From Bacteroidetes bacterium SW_9_63_38 (GTDB taxonomy: Bacteria; Bacteroidota; Rhodothermia; Rhodothermales; Salinibacteraceae): a stretch of DNA of 64,000 nt. Location: NCBI GenBank assembly GCA_003022435.1, contig PXUA01000003.1, positions 166,663 through 230,662 of the forward strand. Direction: 5' to 3'. Below, piece by piece: positions 26,776 through 36,789 of the stretch; position 1 is the first letter of the stretch, and each line of letters opens with the position of its first letter. Both the position numbers and the translations under genes were made by a program. The notes under the pieces were generated by a model that ran no database searches, was not told the DNA's origin, and worked only from the letters and a program-made list of their open reading frames with translations.

Positions 26776-27564
26776 TCAGGCCCCGATCCACTCGTACACG
26801 AGGATGCCGCCGGCGACGGCCACGTTGAGCGACTCGGCGGCCGGCCGGTGGGGGATACCGGAGAGGGAAACGGGCGTGTCGAGCCGATCGAGGACGGCGG
26901 GGCTGAGGCCGTGGGCCTCGCTGCCGAGGACGAGGGCCGAGGGGCGCGACGGGGTCCACGCTTGGGCACTCACCCCCTGGAGGTCGGCGCCGTAGAGGTG
27001 CCAGCCGGTCCGGCGCAACTGGTCGAGAAAGAGACCGGGCGATTCCAGGCGCGTGAGGGGGAGAGCCCAGTGGCTGCCGGCGGCGGCGCGCATCACCTTG
27101 GGGCCGTACAGGCCGGCGGTGTTGGGCCCGGTCGCCACGGCGTCGGCCCCGAACCAAGCCGCCGTGCGCAGGAGCGTGCCGACGTTACCGGGGTCCTGCA
27201 CGCCGTCGAGCAGAAGAAGGGTGGCCTCGGCATTCAGCCGATCCGGAAGAGCGTCGGGCGACACCAGGCGGCGCTCGACTGTTGCCAGGAGGCCCTGCGG
27301 ACTCGGCACGTCGGTGAGGGCCGATAGCGTGCCGGCGTCGGTTGTGTAGACGGGTACCGACAGGCGGTCCACCAGGGACTGCACCTCGGGGTCGTCAAGG
27401 GCCGTTTCGGCTACAACGCAGTCGACGAGGGGAGCATCGGCGTCCAGCGCGGCGTCCAGGGCGCGGCGGCTTTCTATGATCGTCTGGTTGTCCCGACGTC
27501 GATGACGCCGACGCGTCAGGTTGGCGATGGCCTTCCGGCGGCGATTCGAGAGGGGGGAGGGCAT
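26776..27564 (-). CDS. TrmH/SpoU family RNA 2'-O-methyltransferase
   Basis: SPOUT methyltransferases of this type methylate ribose in 23S rRNA or tRNA using SAM in a trefoil knot. The SpoU motifs are LLLDGVQDPGNVGTLLRTAA (motif 1), SALVLGSEAHGLSPAV (motif 2) and SLNVAVAGGILVYEW (motif 3). The N-terminal 90 residues form the usual substrate-binding domain (IESRRALDAALDADAPLVDC). The start is ATG 27564, giving 262 residues. RlmB or a TsnR-like role are both possible. It is divergent from glutamate dehydrogenase. Confidence 0.9.
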   Translation of the reverse strand: MPSPLSNRRRKAIANLTRRRHRRRDNQTIIESRRALDAALDADAPLVDCVVAETALDDPEVQSLVDRLSVPVYTTDAGTLSALTDVPSPQGLLATVERRLVSPDALPDRLNAEATLLLLDGVQDPGNVGTLLRTAAWFGADAVATGPNTAGLYGPKVMRAAAGSHWALPLTRLESPGLFLDQLRRTGWHLYGADLQGVSAQAWTPSRPSALVLGSEAHGLSPAVLDRLDTPVSLSGIPHRPAAESLNVAVAGGILVYEWIGA

Positions 27565-27745
27565 AGCGGAAGGGACGGACGGGACGAAACCGGAGCGTGA
27601 CATGAGCGGACGAAGGAAAACTGAGTCGACGCGCGGCTGTTCGAGAACGTGACGGTTTCGGAGAGCGGTCTCGACTTTCTCGCCGAAAATTTGGAGATTG
27701 AATCGGTTCCGCATTTCACAATTGCTCTCGACGCGACACCTTCCC

Positions 27746-29050
27746 ATGCCCTTCGATATTGATGTCCACGAGCGGGCAGTGTACCGCGAACCGGCCCCCA
27801 TCGACCGCGACGACCCGTTCCAGTCCATGATGGAGCGGTTCGATGTGGCCGCCGAGATCCTCGAGCTCAATCCGGGTTTCTACGAGTACCTGTGCCGCCC
27901 CTCGCGAATGCACATCACATCGGTGCCGGTGGAAATGGATACCGGCCAGATCATGGTGTACGAGGGCTACCGCGTCATCCACAACGATGTGCTCGGGCCC
28001 AGCAAGGGCGGCATCCGGTTTGCCCCGGATGTAACGCTCAACGAGGTGAAGGCCCTGGCCGCCTGGATGACGTGGAAGTGCGCGTTACTGGGTCTGCCGT
28101 TTGGGGGGGCCAAAGGAGGCATCGTGTGCAACCCGGAGCAGATGAGCGCCAAGGAGCTGGAGCGGCTCACGCGCCGGTACACGGCGGACCTGTTCGACGT
28201 GTTCGGGCCCGACAAAGACATTCCGGCCCCGGACATGAACACAAACGAGCAGATCATGGCGTGGGTGCTCGACACCTATTCGATGCACGCCCGCCGCACG
28301 GAGAATGCCGTTGTGACGGGCAAACCGGTGGGGCTGGGCGGCTCGGAGGGCCGCCAGGAGGCCACGGGGCGCGGGGTGATGACCGTGACCCTCGCCGCCA
28401 TGGAACGCCTCGACCTTGCGCCGTCGGACTGCACCGTGGCCGTGCAGGGCTTCGGTAACGTCGGGGCCACCGCCGCTGAACTGCTGGCCGCGCAGGGCTG
28501 CACCGTCGTGGCGGTGAGCGATATCACCGGGGGGTACTACAACGAGAAGGGACTCGACATCAACGAGCTCCGAAACTACACGCAGAAGAATGGAGGCACC
28601 CTCGATGGGTCCCCAAACGCTGATCGGATCACGAACGAAGAGTTGCTGACCCTGGACGTGGATGTGCTCGTGCCGGCGGCGAAGGAGGATCAGATCGACG
28701 CCGAGATTGCGGAAGGGACCGGCGCCCGCATCATCGTGGAAGGAGCCAACGGCCCCACCCTGCCGGAGGCCGACGAGGTGCTGCAGGAGAAGGACGTGCT
28801 TGTCATCCCGGACATTCTGGCCAACGCGGGCGGCGTGACGGTGTCCTACTTCGAGTGGGTGCAGGACCGCCAGGGCTTTTTCTGGACCGAGGAGCGTGTG
28901 AACCGGCGGCTTGACCGCACGATGCGGGAGGCCTTCGAGAAGGTCTACGAGACCGCTGAGGAGCACGATGTCTCGCTGCGAATCGGGGCGTATGTGATGG
29001 GCGTCCGCAAGGTGGCCGAGGCCCTGCGGATGCGAGGAATCTACGCGTAA
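27746..29050 (+). CDS. gdhA: Glutamate dehydrogenase (Glu/Leu/Phe/Val family)
   Basis: It interconverts glutamate and 2-oxoglutarate plus ammonia. The 434-residue protein has [19 protein letters not shown], the catalytic Lys region [29 protein letters not shown], the nucleotide site [17 protein letters not shown], and [17 protein letters not shown]. The length fits the short hexameric archaeal/clostridial-type enzymes. The start at 27746 ([13 protein letters not shown]) is preferred over an upstream in-frame start. NAD versus NADP preference cannot be read with certainty. The stop overlaps the next gene start by one base (TAATG), so the two are translationally coupled. Confidence 0.95.
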   Translation: MPFDIDVHERAVYREPAPIDRDDPFQSMMERFDVAAEILELNPGFYEYLCRPSRMHITSVPVEMDTGQIMVYEGYRVIHNDVLGPSKGGIRFAPDVTLNEVKALAAWMTWKCALLGLPFGGAKGGIVCNPEQMSAKELERLTRRYTADLFDVFGPDKDIPAPDMNTNEQIMAWVLDTYSMHARRTENAVVTGKPVGLGGSEGRQEATGRGVMTVTLAAMERLDLAPSDCTVAVQGFGNVGATAAELLAAQGCTVVAVSDITGGYYNEKGLDINELRNYTQKNGGTLDGSPNADRITNEELLTLDVDVLVPAAKEDQIDAEIAEGTGARIIVEGANGPTLPEADEVLQEKDVLVIPDILANAGGVTVSYFEWVQDRQGFFWTEERVNRRLDRTMREAFEKVYETAEEHDVSLRIGAYVMGVRKVAEALRMRGIYA

Positions 29051-30903
29051 TGATGGATTGGTCGCACCAACAAAGGTGGAGGGGACGGGGAGATTTGTGG
29101 CTTGCCCTTCTGGTCGTCGTCGGCATTTCGGCCCTACTGGGAAGCTGTGCGAACCCAGTGGCGCCCACCGGCGGGCCGCCCGACGAGACGCCCCCGTCGA
29201 TCGTGACGACGCGACCGGCGCAGGACAGCGTGAACGTGCCGACGAGCACGCAAACCATCGCTGTCGAGTTCTCGGAGTACATCAAGCGCAGCACGCTCAC
29301 GCGGGCCCTCAGCATTACGCCGTCGCTCGACGGACGCCTTCAGTTCGACTGGAGTGGACGAGCCGTGGAGATCGATCTTCCCTCCTCGCTGCGGGACAGC
29401 ACGACCTATATCCTGTCGCTCAGTGCCGACCTGACTGATGCGCGGGGGACATCGCTCGATCGTCCCCTCACGGTGGCCTTTTCGACCGGGCCGCACATCA
29501 ATCAGGGCACGATCGACGGGCGCGTCGTGGCGCCGCGGCGGGGACAGCCTCAGTCCCGAGTCGACGTATACGCGTATGGGCTTTCGGGGACGACTGAGCC
29601 GCTGTCCGACTCGCTGCCCGACCGGCCCGCCTACCGCACGCAGACCGGGTCGGACGGCACCTTTTCGTTTGGGTATCTTCGCGAACAGAACTACTACGTC
29701 GTAGCGCTCCGGGACAACAACCGAAACCGGACGCCCGATCCGCAGGAGGCCTTCGCGGTGCCGCCGCACCCGGCCCTCGCTGCCGACAGCGGCAGCGCAC
29801 CGGTGCCCGTGCCGTGGCTCCTCACGACGGCGGACACAACGGCCCCGACGCTCCGCCGGGTCGAGCCCCGCAGCCGAAAACGTCTGCGTCTCCGCTTCAG
29901 CGAGCCGGTGACCCTCCCCGATCGGGCCCCCGCCGACTGGACGCTGCGCGACTCCACAGCCGGCACCCCGGTCGCGGTGACCGGCGTCTACCGTCCCGAG
30001 GATCCAAACACCGTCGTCCTGCGGACCGCGCCGATGGAGCCCACCCGTCACGCCCTCGTTCTGGGAGACAGCGTCGTCGCCGACACGCTCGGGCAGCCCC
30101 TTCGCCAAGACACCGCCCGGTTTCGAGCCGCGGCTTCCCCGGACACCCTCCAGACCCGGCTCGAGGCCTTCGTGCCGGGGCGGGCCTCCGCCGACAGCAT
30201 CATCACGCTGCGCCCGGGCGAGCCGCCGGGCGTCCGGTTCAATCAGGCCCCCGACAGCAGCGTCCTCCGGCAGGGGATCCGGCTGCAGGACACGACGGGG
30301 CAGAACCGCCCGTTCACGCTCGCGACGGACGACGGGCGCACCTACCGGTTGCAGCCGAGCTCGCCCATGAGTGATTCGATGCCGGTGGAAGTGCGCGTGG
30401 ACGGACAGGCCCTTGCGGGACCCGATACCACGTACCGACGGCGGTTTCAGCGCATGTCCCGCGACCGGCTCGGCGCGCTGGAGGGACGGGTGATTCTGGC
30501 GGACACAACCCACTCCAGCATCGCACCGACGACCGCCGAGACCGACTCGGTGGGGCGCGGAACGCTCGCCCCCCCCGAACGGGCCGTTCGCGTCGAGACG
30601 CGCCCGACGCAGGACGAAAAGGGCAGGGTCTTCCGGCAATTGCGCGTCGCCCCTGGGAGCACGTTCGTGGTGCAGGAGCTGCCGGAGGCGAAGTATCGGT
30701 TCCGGGCGTTTTGGGATTGGAATGAGAACGGGCGCTGGGACGGCGGCACCATCCAGCCCTTCCGGCGGGCCGAGCCGGTGACCTGGAGCAAGGACGCGAC
30801 GAAATTGCGCCCGCGCTGGACCAGCGTGCTCTCGGCCCCGCTCCGCATTCCGATTCTGGAGCCCCCGTCGACCGAGACGGACACAACGACGCCCCCCCGA
30901 TAG
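29050..30903 (+). CDS. Ig-like (SbsA-type Big_5) domain lipoprotein
   Basis: The 617-residue protein begins with a charged segment and a hydrophobic stretch ending in LLGSC, a good lipobox, so it is probably an outer-membrane or periplasmic lipoprotein. The mature start NPVAPTGGPPDETPPSIVTT, then PTSTQTIAVEFSEYI, matches the SbsA Ig-like domain found in Bacteroidota. It is followed by TIDGRVVAPRRGQPQSRVDV and the FRAFWDWNENGRWDGG region, carboxypeptidase-regulatory-like. Its start overlaps the glutamate dehydrogenase stop by one base. The function is unknown; homologs are sometimes near cell-envelope genes. Confidence 0.85.
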   Translation: MMDWSHQQRWRGRGDLWLALLVVVGISALLGSCANPVAPTGGPPDETPPSIVTTRPAQDSVNVPTSTQTIAVEFSEYIKRSTLTRALSITPSLDGRLQFDWSGRAVEIDLPSSLRDSTTYILSLSADLTDARGTSLDRPLTVAFSTGPHINQGTIDGRVVAPRRGQPQSRVDVYAYGLSGTTEPLSDSLPDRPAYRTQTGSDGTFSFGYLREQNYYVVALRDNNRNRTPDPQEAFAVPPHPALAADSGSAPVPVPWLLTTADTTAPTLRRVEPRSRKRLRLRFSEPVTLPDRAPADWTLRDSTAGTPVAVTGVYRPEDPNTVVLRTAPMEPTRHALVLGDSVVADTLGQPLRQDTARFRAAASPDTLQTRLEAFVPGRASADSIITLRPGEPPGVRFNQAPDSSVLRQGIRLQDTTGQNRPFTLATDDGRTYRLQPSSPMSDSMPVEVRVDGQALAGPDTTYRRRFQRMSRDRLGALEGRVILADTTHSSIAPTTAETDSVGRGTLAPPERAVRVETRPTQDEKGRVFRQLRVAPGSTFVVQELPEAKYRFRAFWDWNENGRWDGGTIQPFRRAEPVTWSKDATKLRPRWTSVLSAPLRIPILEPPSTETDTTTPPR

Positions 30904-30934
30904 CGACGGGCGTTCAGGGGTCGCGGACGAGTCT

Positions 30935-32650
30935 TCACGGGCTGGCGTTTTCCGGCGTACGGCGTTGCTGGGGCAGGGGCCGATCCTCGCCGTCCTCCTT
31001 CGAGTCAGGAGCCTCCGGACGGCGGTCCTCTCTCCACTGCACGAGGGCGGGGAGGAAGACGAGCGTGGCCCCTAGTGCAGCTCCAAACGATCTTTTGGGG
31101 AAAGCAGTTTGCTATTGCTCCACGCTCCAGCTTGAGGTATCTCGATTGCACAACGGACCAGTTGAAGCTGCACTAGTGTTGTGACGAGACCGACGACGGC
31201 GAGGATGCCGATGCTGCGAAGGCCGGGATGGAAGCTTGTGAGAAGCCCCCCAAAGCCGATGAGCGTCGCAAGGGTGCCGATCGTTACATGCTCTCCGGCG
31301 GACCGAAGGACCGTCCAGAGCGAGCCCGGCCCCTCCTCCCGGTAGCGGTGGACGATGTGCACGCCTGCATCGTTGCCGATTCCGAGGAGGGCGGGCAAGA
31401 CGATCACGTTGTAAAAGTTCAGTTTGAGGCCCAGCACCACCATGACGAGCACCATCCACAGGAGGCCGACGATGAGCGGGGTCAGGGCGAGGAGGGCCCA
31501 GCGCGGGATGCGGAAAATGAAGAGCAACACCAGGCTCACGACGACAAACGTTCCGCTGATCATCCAGGGCGCCTCGTTCTGCATGGGCAGAAGCATGTCC
31601 GCCGCCACGAGGGAGGTGGAGGCGGCGTGATAGGTGTGGCCGGTGTCTGTGGTGATGGTGCCGACGAGCCGCTTGAATCGGATTCCGTCCCGGCCGTCCG
31701 CCAACGTGCGGGACGGATAAATGCGGACGAACGTGCCGACGTCCCCGTTTTTCGTGGCGAATTTCCGCCGCAGATGGTCGGGGACCTTGCTGATGGGGAT
31801 CGGGGCTGTGGTTTGGGTGGCCTGCAGGAGCTGGTCAATCTGCGGGGCAGACTGATCGGCGGCCCGGAGTGTCGGCTTGAGGGCCGAGAGGCGCCGCCGA
31901 AGGTCGGCGATGCGGGCCAGTTTGGCGCGCTGGGCCGAGTCGGAAAGCGGAAAGCGCTCCGTCAAGCTTTCGATCCGCCGAATCAGTCCGGTGGTGTCGC
32001 GGGCCCGGCGCTGCTCCACGGCCTCGACGACGGCCGGAACGGCGGCGGCGTCCGTGACGATGTACACGAGACTGCGCCGTTTCGTCTCCGTGCCGAACGC
32101 CCGGCGGACAATGTCGGCCTTCCGCTCGTACTCGGGAACGTCCGGCGAGGAGGCAGACGGCTCCCCGAACGCGAACGGGACGGCTTTCCGGGTGGCCCGT
32201 TGCACCTTTTTCCGGAGAAAGGTGTCGATCCGATCCAGCTCGCGGTCGCTGGCAAAGTACAGGGCGTTCTCTTCCAAAATTTCGAGGTTGCGTTCGAACA
32301 TCGCCCGCCGGAAGTATCCGTCGTCCGTGCGGGTTGACGCCGGGTCGAGGGAATCGGCACGGCCGAGTTTCATTGCACGGGGGAGAAGATCCTCTGCGAA
32401 CCGTTTGTTGACCGCGAAGGACGGACTGGTGATGCCGACGGCAACCCCCGACTCCCCCCGATCGTACGGCGAAGCGCATCGAGAGCCTGTACCGAGGCCC
32501 GCTCGTCGGGAAGCAGATTCGAGAAGTCGGTGTCAATGCTCAGAGGTCGAGCAAGATGGCCGGCCCGAGGGAAATAAGGACCGCGACGACCAGAATGGTG
32601 CCGGCCCACCGGTCAAGAAATCGGCCGAGCGCGTCGAATACATCGGGCAT
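30935..32650 (-). pseudogene. Broken RND/MMPL-family transporter gene
   Basis: Pieces in three frames rebuild an RND exporter-like protein. It starts MPDVFDALGRFLDRWAGTIL (from 32650), then SIDTDFSNLLPDERASVQAL after a frameshift near 32538-32548 (two extra bases). It continues ESGVAVGITSPSFAVNKRFA after a second frameshift in a G run (plus-strand C6 at 32454-32459, one base short). A long intact part then runs to SIGILAVVGLVTTL, where a 97-bp MITE interrupts it at 31076-31172; the tail GATLVFLPALVQWRED continues beyond, to TGA at 30935-30937. The first transmembrane bundle also seems deleted: about 540 codons remain against about 750-800 expected. Its substrate cannot be inferred. Confidence 0.87.
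31076..31172 (-). mobile_element. 97-bp MITE with CTAG duplication inside the RND pseudogene
   Basis: The ends TGCAGCTCCAAACG and AGTTGAAGCTGCA are inverted repeats. CTAG occurs on both sides (31072-31075 and 31173-31176), the target duplication typical of IS5-group elements. No coding capacity. Removing the element plus one CTAG rejoins transporter sequence on both sides. Confidence 0.88.
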
Positions 32651-32915
32651 TTCGGTCGCCAGGAACGGGTGACGAAGCGAATGAGACGGCAGAGGGGCAT
32701 GCAGTCGTCTTCGAGTGACCCGCTCCTGGTATAAAAACCCCCGAAGGTTACGAGCCCTCCGGACGAAATCGCCGAAGCGTACGGGGCTGCCTTGTACGAA
32801 TTGTGGAGATCGTCGCGCTTGCGGGCATCAAGAAGCGCCCTGCGCGACTGGGAATCTCTTCTCCTCGGCTGCGTAAGAGAACCGCAGCGCCTCCTTCACA
32901 GATCACATTCCTGCG

Positions 32916-34526
32916 ATGGCGCATCTGAATGTCTCGGCTCACGGGTCCTCTGTGCTCACGGCTGAGGCCATGCAGGCGGCCGACCACTTTGCTATTGAGG
33001 AGTACGGCCTTCCGAGCTTCACGCTTATGGAAACGGCGGGGCGGGGCTCTGCCGAGGTCATTCGCACGGACTACGGCCCGCTGGACGACGCGGCCGTCAT
33101 CGTGCTCTGCGGAAAGGGCAACAACGGGGGCGACGGCCTCGTGGTGGCGCGCCGACTCTGCGCGTTCGGCGCCCGGGCTCACGTCGTGCTCACGAGCGAG
33201 CCCGACGCGTTGAGTGAGGATTCCGCGCACAACCTGTCGTTGCTCCGGCCGCTTCGGGACGAGGTCGGGGAGGAGCAATTGACCATCGACGTGCTCGACA
33301 CGCTCGGGGCGCTCACGGAAACGGCCCATCGGCTCCAGCCGCGCCTCTACGTCGACGCGCTGCTGGGGACGGGGCTGACCAGCGAGCTGCGCGAGCCGGT
33401 ACGCAGCCTCGTCGACTGGGTGAACGACCGGCCCGCCCCTGTCGTCGCGATCGACGTGCCGACCGGTCTGCACAGCGACACCGGCGCGGTGCTCGGTGCG
33501 GCGACGGACGCGGCGCAGACCGTCACGATGGCCGCCCCGAAGGTGGGGCTGTACGTCGGGGAGGGGCCGGAGTACGCCGGGACGGTGACGCCCGTTGACA
33601 TCGGTATTCCCGCGTTTGTGCTCGACCGGGCCGCGGAGAAGCCGGGGTGTGCCCGGCGCACGACGGACGCTGCGGTTCGGGCATGGTGGCCGCCCCGCGC
33701 GTCGGACGCTTACAAGTACAGCGTCGGCACGGCGATGGTGGTGGGCGGCAGTTCCCGCTTCACGGGCGCGCCGACGATGGCAGCCCAGGCCGCTTCTCGG
33801 AGCGGGGCCGGGTACGTCACCTGTGCGGGCCCGGCGTCCGTCCAGGACACGCTGGCGGGGCACCTCCCGGACATTCCGACGCTCCCGCTGCCGGAGGCCG
33901 ACGCGGGCCTGTCGCCGGATGCAGCACAGCGGATCGTTGACGAGCGAGCGGATGCCCTCCTCGTCGGTCCCGGTCTGGGACGTACCGACGACATGGCGCG
34001 CTTCGTCGAGCGCCTGATCGAGACCACCGACCAGCCGCTTGTCCTCGACGCCGACGGCCTCAACGCCCTCGCCGACATGGAGGCCGACTGGACCGAGCAC
34101 GCCGGGCCGCGCTGGATTCTCACGCCGCACGCCGGAGAGTTTCAGCGGCTGGCCGGCGACGTGGATCTCACCGACCGCGTGCGGGTCGTTCAGGAGCATG
34201 CTCGTGAATGGAATGTCGTTCTGCTCTTGAAGGGACAGCCGAGCATCGTCGCAGGGCCGGACGGCACCACCTATCTCGGTAGTACCGGCACGCCGGCCCT
34301 CGCGACCGCCGGGACCGGCGACGTGCTGGCCGGGCAGTGCGTGGGGCTGCTCGCGCAGGGCCTCGATCCGGTTCCCGCCGCGGCGGCGGCGCTCCATCTC
34401 GGCGGGGCCGCGGCACAGCGGTACGCCGAGACCCGCGACCCACGGACCATGACGGCCCCCGACCTTGTGGACGAGCTGCCCTGGGCCCTTCGCGAACGAC
34501 TTGGCGATCCGCAGCGGACGGACTGA
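32916..34526 (+). CDS. nnr: Bifunctional NAD(P)H-hydrate epimerase / ADP-dependent dehydratase
   Basis: It repairs hydrated NADH/NADPH. The N-terminal YjeF_N epimerase domain (about 1-220) includes VIVLCGKGNNGGDGLVVARR and the VDALLGTGLTSELREPVR segment. The C-terminal ribokinase-like dehydratase (about 235-530) includes YKYSVGTAMVVGGSSRFTGA, LLVGPGLGR, ILTPHAGEFQRLAGD, then ATAGTGDVLAGQCVGLLAQG with the catalytic Asp. The 536-residue length is typical of the fused form. The start is ATG 32916. A vanZ-like gene follows after 28 bases and is probably co-transcribed. Confidence 0.95.
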   Translation: MAHLNVSAHGSSVLTAEAMQAADHFAIEEYGLPSFTLMETAGRGSAEVIRTDYGPLDDAAVIVLCGKGNNGGDGLVVARRLCAFGARAHVVLTSEPDALSEDSAHNLSLLRPLRDEVGEEQLTIDVLDTLGALTETAHRLQPRLYVDALLGTGLTSELREPVRSLVDWVNDRPAPVVAIDVPTGLHSDTGAVLGAATDAAQTVTMAAPKVGLYVGEGPEYAGTVTPVDIGIPAFVLDRAAEKPGCARRTTDAAVRAWWPPRASDAYKYSVGTAMVVGGSSRFTGAPTMAAQAASRSGAGYVTCAGPASVQDTLAGHLPDIPTLPLPEADAGLSPDAAQRIVDERADALLVGPGLGRTDDMARFVERLIETTDQPLVLDADGLNALADMEADWTEHAGPRWILTPHAGEFQRLAGDVDLTDRVRVVQEHAREWNVVLLLKGQPSIVAGPDGTTYLGSTGTPALATAGTGDVLAGQCVGLLAQGLDPVPAAAAALHLGGAAAQRYAETRDPRTMTAPDLVDELPWALRERLGDPQRTD

Positions 34527-34554
34527 ATGTTCTCTTGCAGTGACGCGTGCGTCT

Positions 34555-34995
34555 ATGACGACTGTTCGATTCGGGCTTCCCACACCCCAGTACTGGGGAC
34601 TCGCCGTCGCCTGGACGATGCTCATCCTTGCGGGCTTCTCTCTGCCCGCCTCGTCCCTGTCGCCGGCGCGGACGTTTCTGGATTTCGACAAGGGGATCCA
34701 CGCCGCCCTCTTCGCAGTCTTCGGGCTGCTCTGGATGCGAGCCCTGTGTCCCCCGGACGCGACGGAGGTGTGGACGGCCCTTCGGCGTCGCGGCGGACAA
34801 TTGCTGGGGACAGGAGTGCTCTTCGCGGGCGGGACGGAGGTCTACCAGCACCTCATGCCGATCCGACGCATGGGCGACCCCTACGATGCTCTTGCCGATG
34901 GAGTGGGGCTCCTGGTCGGCATTCTGCTGTACGGCCTGTTTCTCCGTCGGCGCGGCGCACAGTCGCCGGTCCCCTCCGCCTCCCAGGATTCATGA
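34555..34995 (+). CDS. VanZ-like family membrane protein
   Basis: The 146-residue protein has four hydrophobic helices. VanZ-type residues are DFDKGIHAALFAVFGLLWMR after helix 1, TGVLFAGGTEVYQHLMP, then RMGDPYDALADGVGLLVGIL. The VanZ family was named for teicoplanin resistance, but most members have no proven role. The start at 34555 gives a short N-terminus before the first helix. Confidence 0.85.
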   Translation: MTTVRFGLPTPQYWGLAVAWTMLILAGFSLPASSLSPARTFLDFDKGIHAALFAVFGLLWMRALCPPDATEVWTALRRRGGQLLGTGVLFAGGTEVYQHLMPIRRMGDPYDALADGVGLLVGILLYGLFLRRRGAQSPVPSASQDS

Positions 34996-35128
34996 AGCGA
35001 ACGGGCGATGTTATCAAGCCTTCAAGAGCGAAACATCCGTTCGGAAAGGCGGGTACGGATTTCGCCGTGCCGATGGGGGCTTCGTTGAGGCACGTCCACG
35101 TTTCTCTCGTACGTCTCGGTCCTCGATC

Positions 35129-35791
35129 ATGGCCCTACGCAAAGAAGAGGGAACCGACCTCCGGCAGTGGTACCGATTGTTCATCCAAATCGGGCTGACC
35201 GCTGCGCTGCTTCTGCTGATCGTCGCCTTTCAGTTCGACTATCAGCCGAAGCAGGAGTTCAAGGTCGACATCCAGGAGCAGGAGGTCGTCGAGATGAAGG
35301 AGGTGCAGCAGACGAAGCAGCAGACCAAGCCCCCGCCTCCGCCGAAGCCCCCCGTGCCCGTCGAGGTCCCGAACAACGAGACCATTGAGAAAGAGGATGT
35401 GGACTTCGACTCGTCCCTCGACCTGGATGAGTCCCTCGACACGGGACAGGGGCCACCGGCTCCCGATGCGGGAAAAGAGGAAGAAGAAGAGGAAGAGATC
35501 TTCGTGGTCGTGGAGCAGCAGCCCGACTGCGGCGGCATTAAGGCGCTCCAGAAAAAAGTGAACTACCCGGACTTTGCCCGGAAGGCAGGCATCGAAGGGC
35601 GCGTCTTTGTCCAGTTCGTCGTCAACGAGAAGGGAGAGGTCACGCAGCCAGAAGTGAAAAAGGGCCCGCACAAGCTCCTCAATGAAGAGGCGCTCCGGGC
35701 CGTGAAGCAGCTCGACTGTGAGCCCGGTATGCAGCGGGGCAAGCCCGTGAAGGTGCGGATGTCGCTGCCGGTGTCCTTCCGGTTGCAGTAG
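35129..35791 (+). CDS. TonB family energy transducer
   Basis: The 220-residue protein has a short cytoplasmic start and one transmembrane helix (LFIQIGLTAALLLLIVAF, about 17-34). A Pro-rich stretch (TKPPPPPKPPVPVEVP) and an acidic linker with seven consecutive Glu follow. The C-terminal TonB domain has YPDFARKAGIEGRVFVQFVV, NEKGEVTQPEVKKG and PVKVRMSLPVSFRLQ. It would couple the proton motive force to outer-membrane receptors with ExbB/ExbD, which are not adjacent. The start is ATG 35129. A hairpin with five T follows the gene. Confidence 0.92.
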   Translation: MALRKEEGTDLRQWYRLFIQIGLTAALLLLIVAFQFDYQPKQEFKVDIQEQEVVEMKEVQQTKQQTKPPPPPKPPVPVEVPNNETIEKEDVDFDSSLDLDESLDTGQGPPAPDAGKEEEEEEEIFVVVEQQPDCGGIKALQKKVNYPDFARKAGIEGRVFVQFVVNEKGEVTQPEVKKGPHKLLNEEALRAVKQLDCEPGMQRGKPVKVRMSLPVSFRLQ

Positions 35792-35820
35792 ATCGATTCA
35801 CTCTCGAATGCGACCGACCA

Positions 35821-35861
35821 CGCGCACCGTGTGCTCGACTCGGGCGACGGTGCACGTTTTT
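35821..35861 (+). terminator. Rho-independent terminator after tonB
   Basis: CGCGCACC (35821-35828) pairs with GGTGCACG (35849-35856) with one mismatch and is followed by TTTTT. It sits between tonB and the convergent rpiA. Confidence 0.65.
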
Positions 35862-35892
35862 GGCTGCTGCCCAGTAGTGTCCAAGGCCGGAG

Positions 35893-36585
35893 TTAGGCGG
35901 TCGTGTGATCGACGGTGCCATCGGGCCGACCCAGCAACACGTCCGTGGCAAGGTCCAGGAAGAGGCCGTGATCCAGCACGCCCGGGTGTTCGCTGAGTGC
36001 CTCGTCCACAGCGTGCGGGTCGGCGATGCCGTCCGGGAAGTGCGCGTCCAGGACCCACAGGCCCTGATCGGTGACGACGGGGCCGTCTTTCTGATCGCCC
36101 TCTCGCAGGTCGGCGGTGGCGCCCAGGTCTTCCAGGGTCGCGGTAATTGGAGTCACGGCCACCGGCATCACCTCGATGGGCAGGGCAAACGAGTTGCCGA
36201 GCCGGTCGACCGTTTTCGTCGGGTCGACGATCACGATGAACCGCTCGGCCTGGGTCGCCACGACCTTCTCGCGGCTGTGGGCTGCGCCGCCGCCCTTGAT
36301 CAGGTCTAGGTCGGGATCCACCTCATCGGCCCCGTCGATGCCGAGGTCGAGGGTTGCGGTGTCGTCGAGCGAGGTGAGGGGCACACCGTGCCGGTGAGCG
36401 AGGCGTTCCGCCCCGAAGGACGTAGGCACGCCGCGCACGTCGAGGTTCTCCTCGCTGATGCGGCGGCCGATGGCTTGGAGGGCGTAGGCGGCCGTCGAAC
36501 CGGTGCCGAGGCCGAGTGTCATGCCGTCCTCGACGAAGGTCGCGGCCTCCTCGCCGGCGGCTTGTTTTGCTGCGTCGCGGTCCAT
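35893..36585 (-). CDS. rpiA: Ribose-5-phosphate isomerase A
   Basis: It interconverts ribose 5-phosphate and ribulose 5-phosphate in the pentose phosphate pathway. The 230-residue protein has the phosphate-binding MTLGLGTGSTAAYALQAIG, the catalytic DLGIDGADEVDPDLDLIKGG and GGAAHSREKVVATQAERFIV, with RpiA spacing. The start is ATG 36585. Relatives have GGGGA(L/A)xREK; here His-Ser stand before REK, a small change. Upstream are GGGAGAGAGGGAGAG words that recur at other gene starts here. Confidence 0.96.
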   Translation of the reverse strand: MDRDAAKQAAGEEAATFVEDGMTLGLGTGSTAAYALQAIGRRISEENLDVRGVPTSFGAERLAHRHGVPLTSLDDTATLDLGIDGADEVDPDLDLIKGGGAAHSREKVVATQAERFIVIVDPTKTVDRLGNSFALPIEVMPVAVTPITATLEDLGATADLREGDQKDGPVVTDQGLWVLDAHFPDGIADPHAVDEALSEHPGVLDHGLFLDLATDVLLGRPDGTVDHTTA

Positions 36586-36789
36586 AGTTGGGAAAGGGGG
36601 AGTGGGAGAGAGGGAGAGCGGGAGTATGGGTAAAGATAGCCGCTGAGGGCTCAAAAATCGATCACGCTGGAATGACGGCTTCGCACGATCGTTTTCGGCA
36701 CAACGGGGTCGCCCGTTCTCCCACTCGCCCATGCTCTCTCTGCCCCGCCGTGCGTTCGGAGCACACGAGTCTCCATGCTTCGACCCGCG

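Noticed and set aside
32748..34691. A 647-codon open frame opposite nnr
   Set aside because: Shadow frame; the bifunctional NAD(P)HX repair enzyme on the plus strand has all expected motifs.
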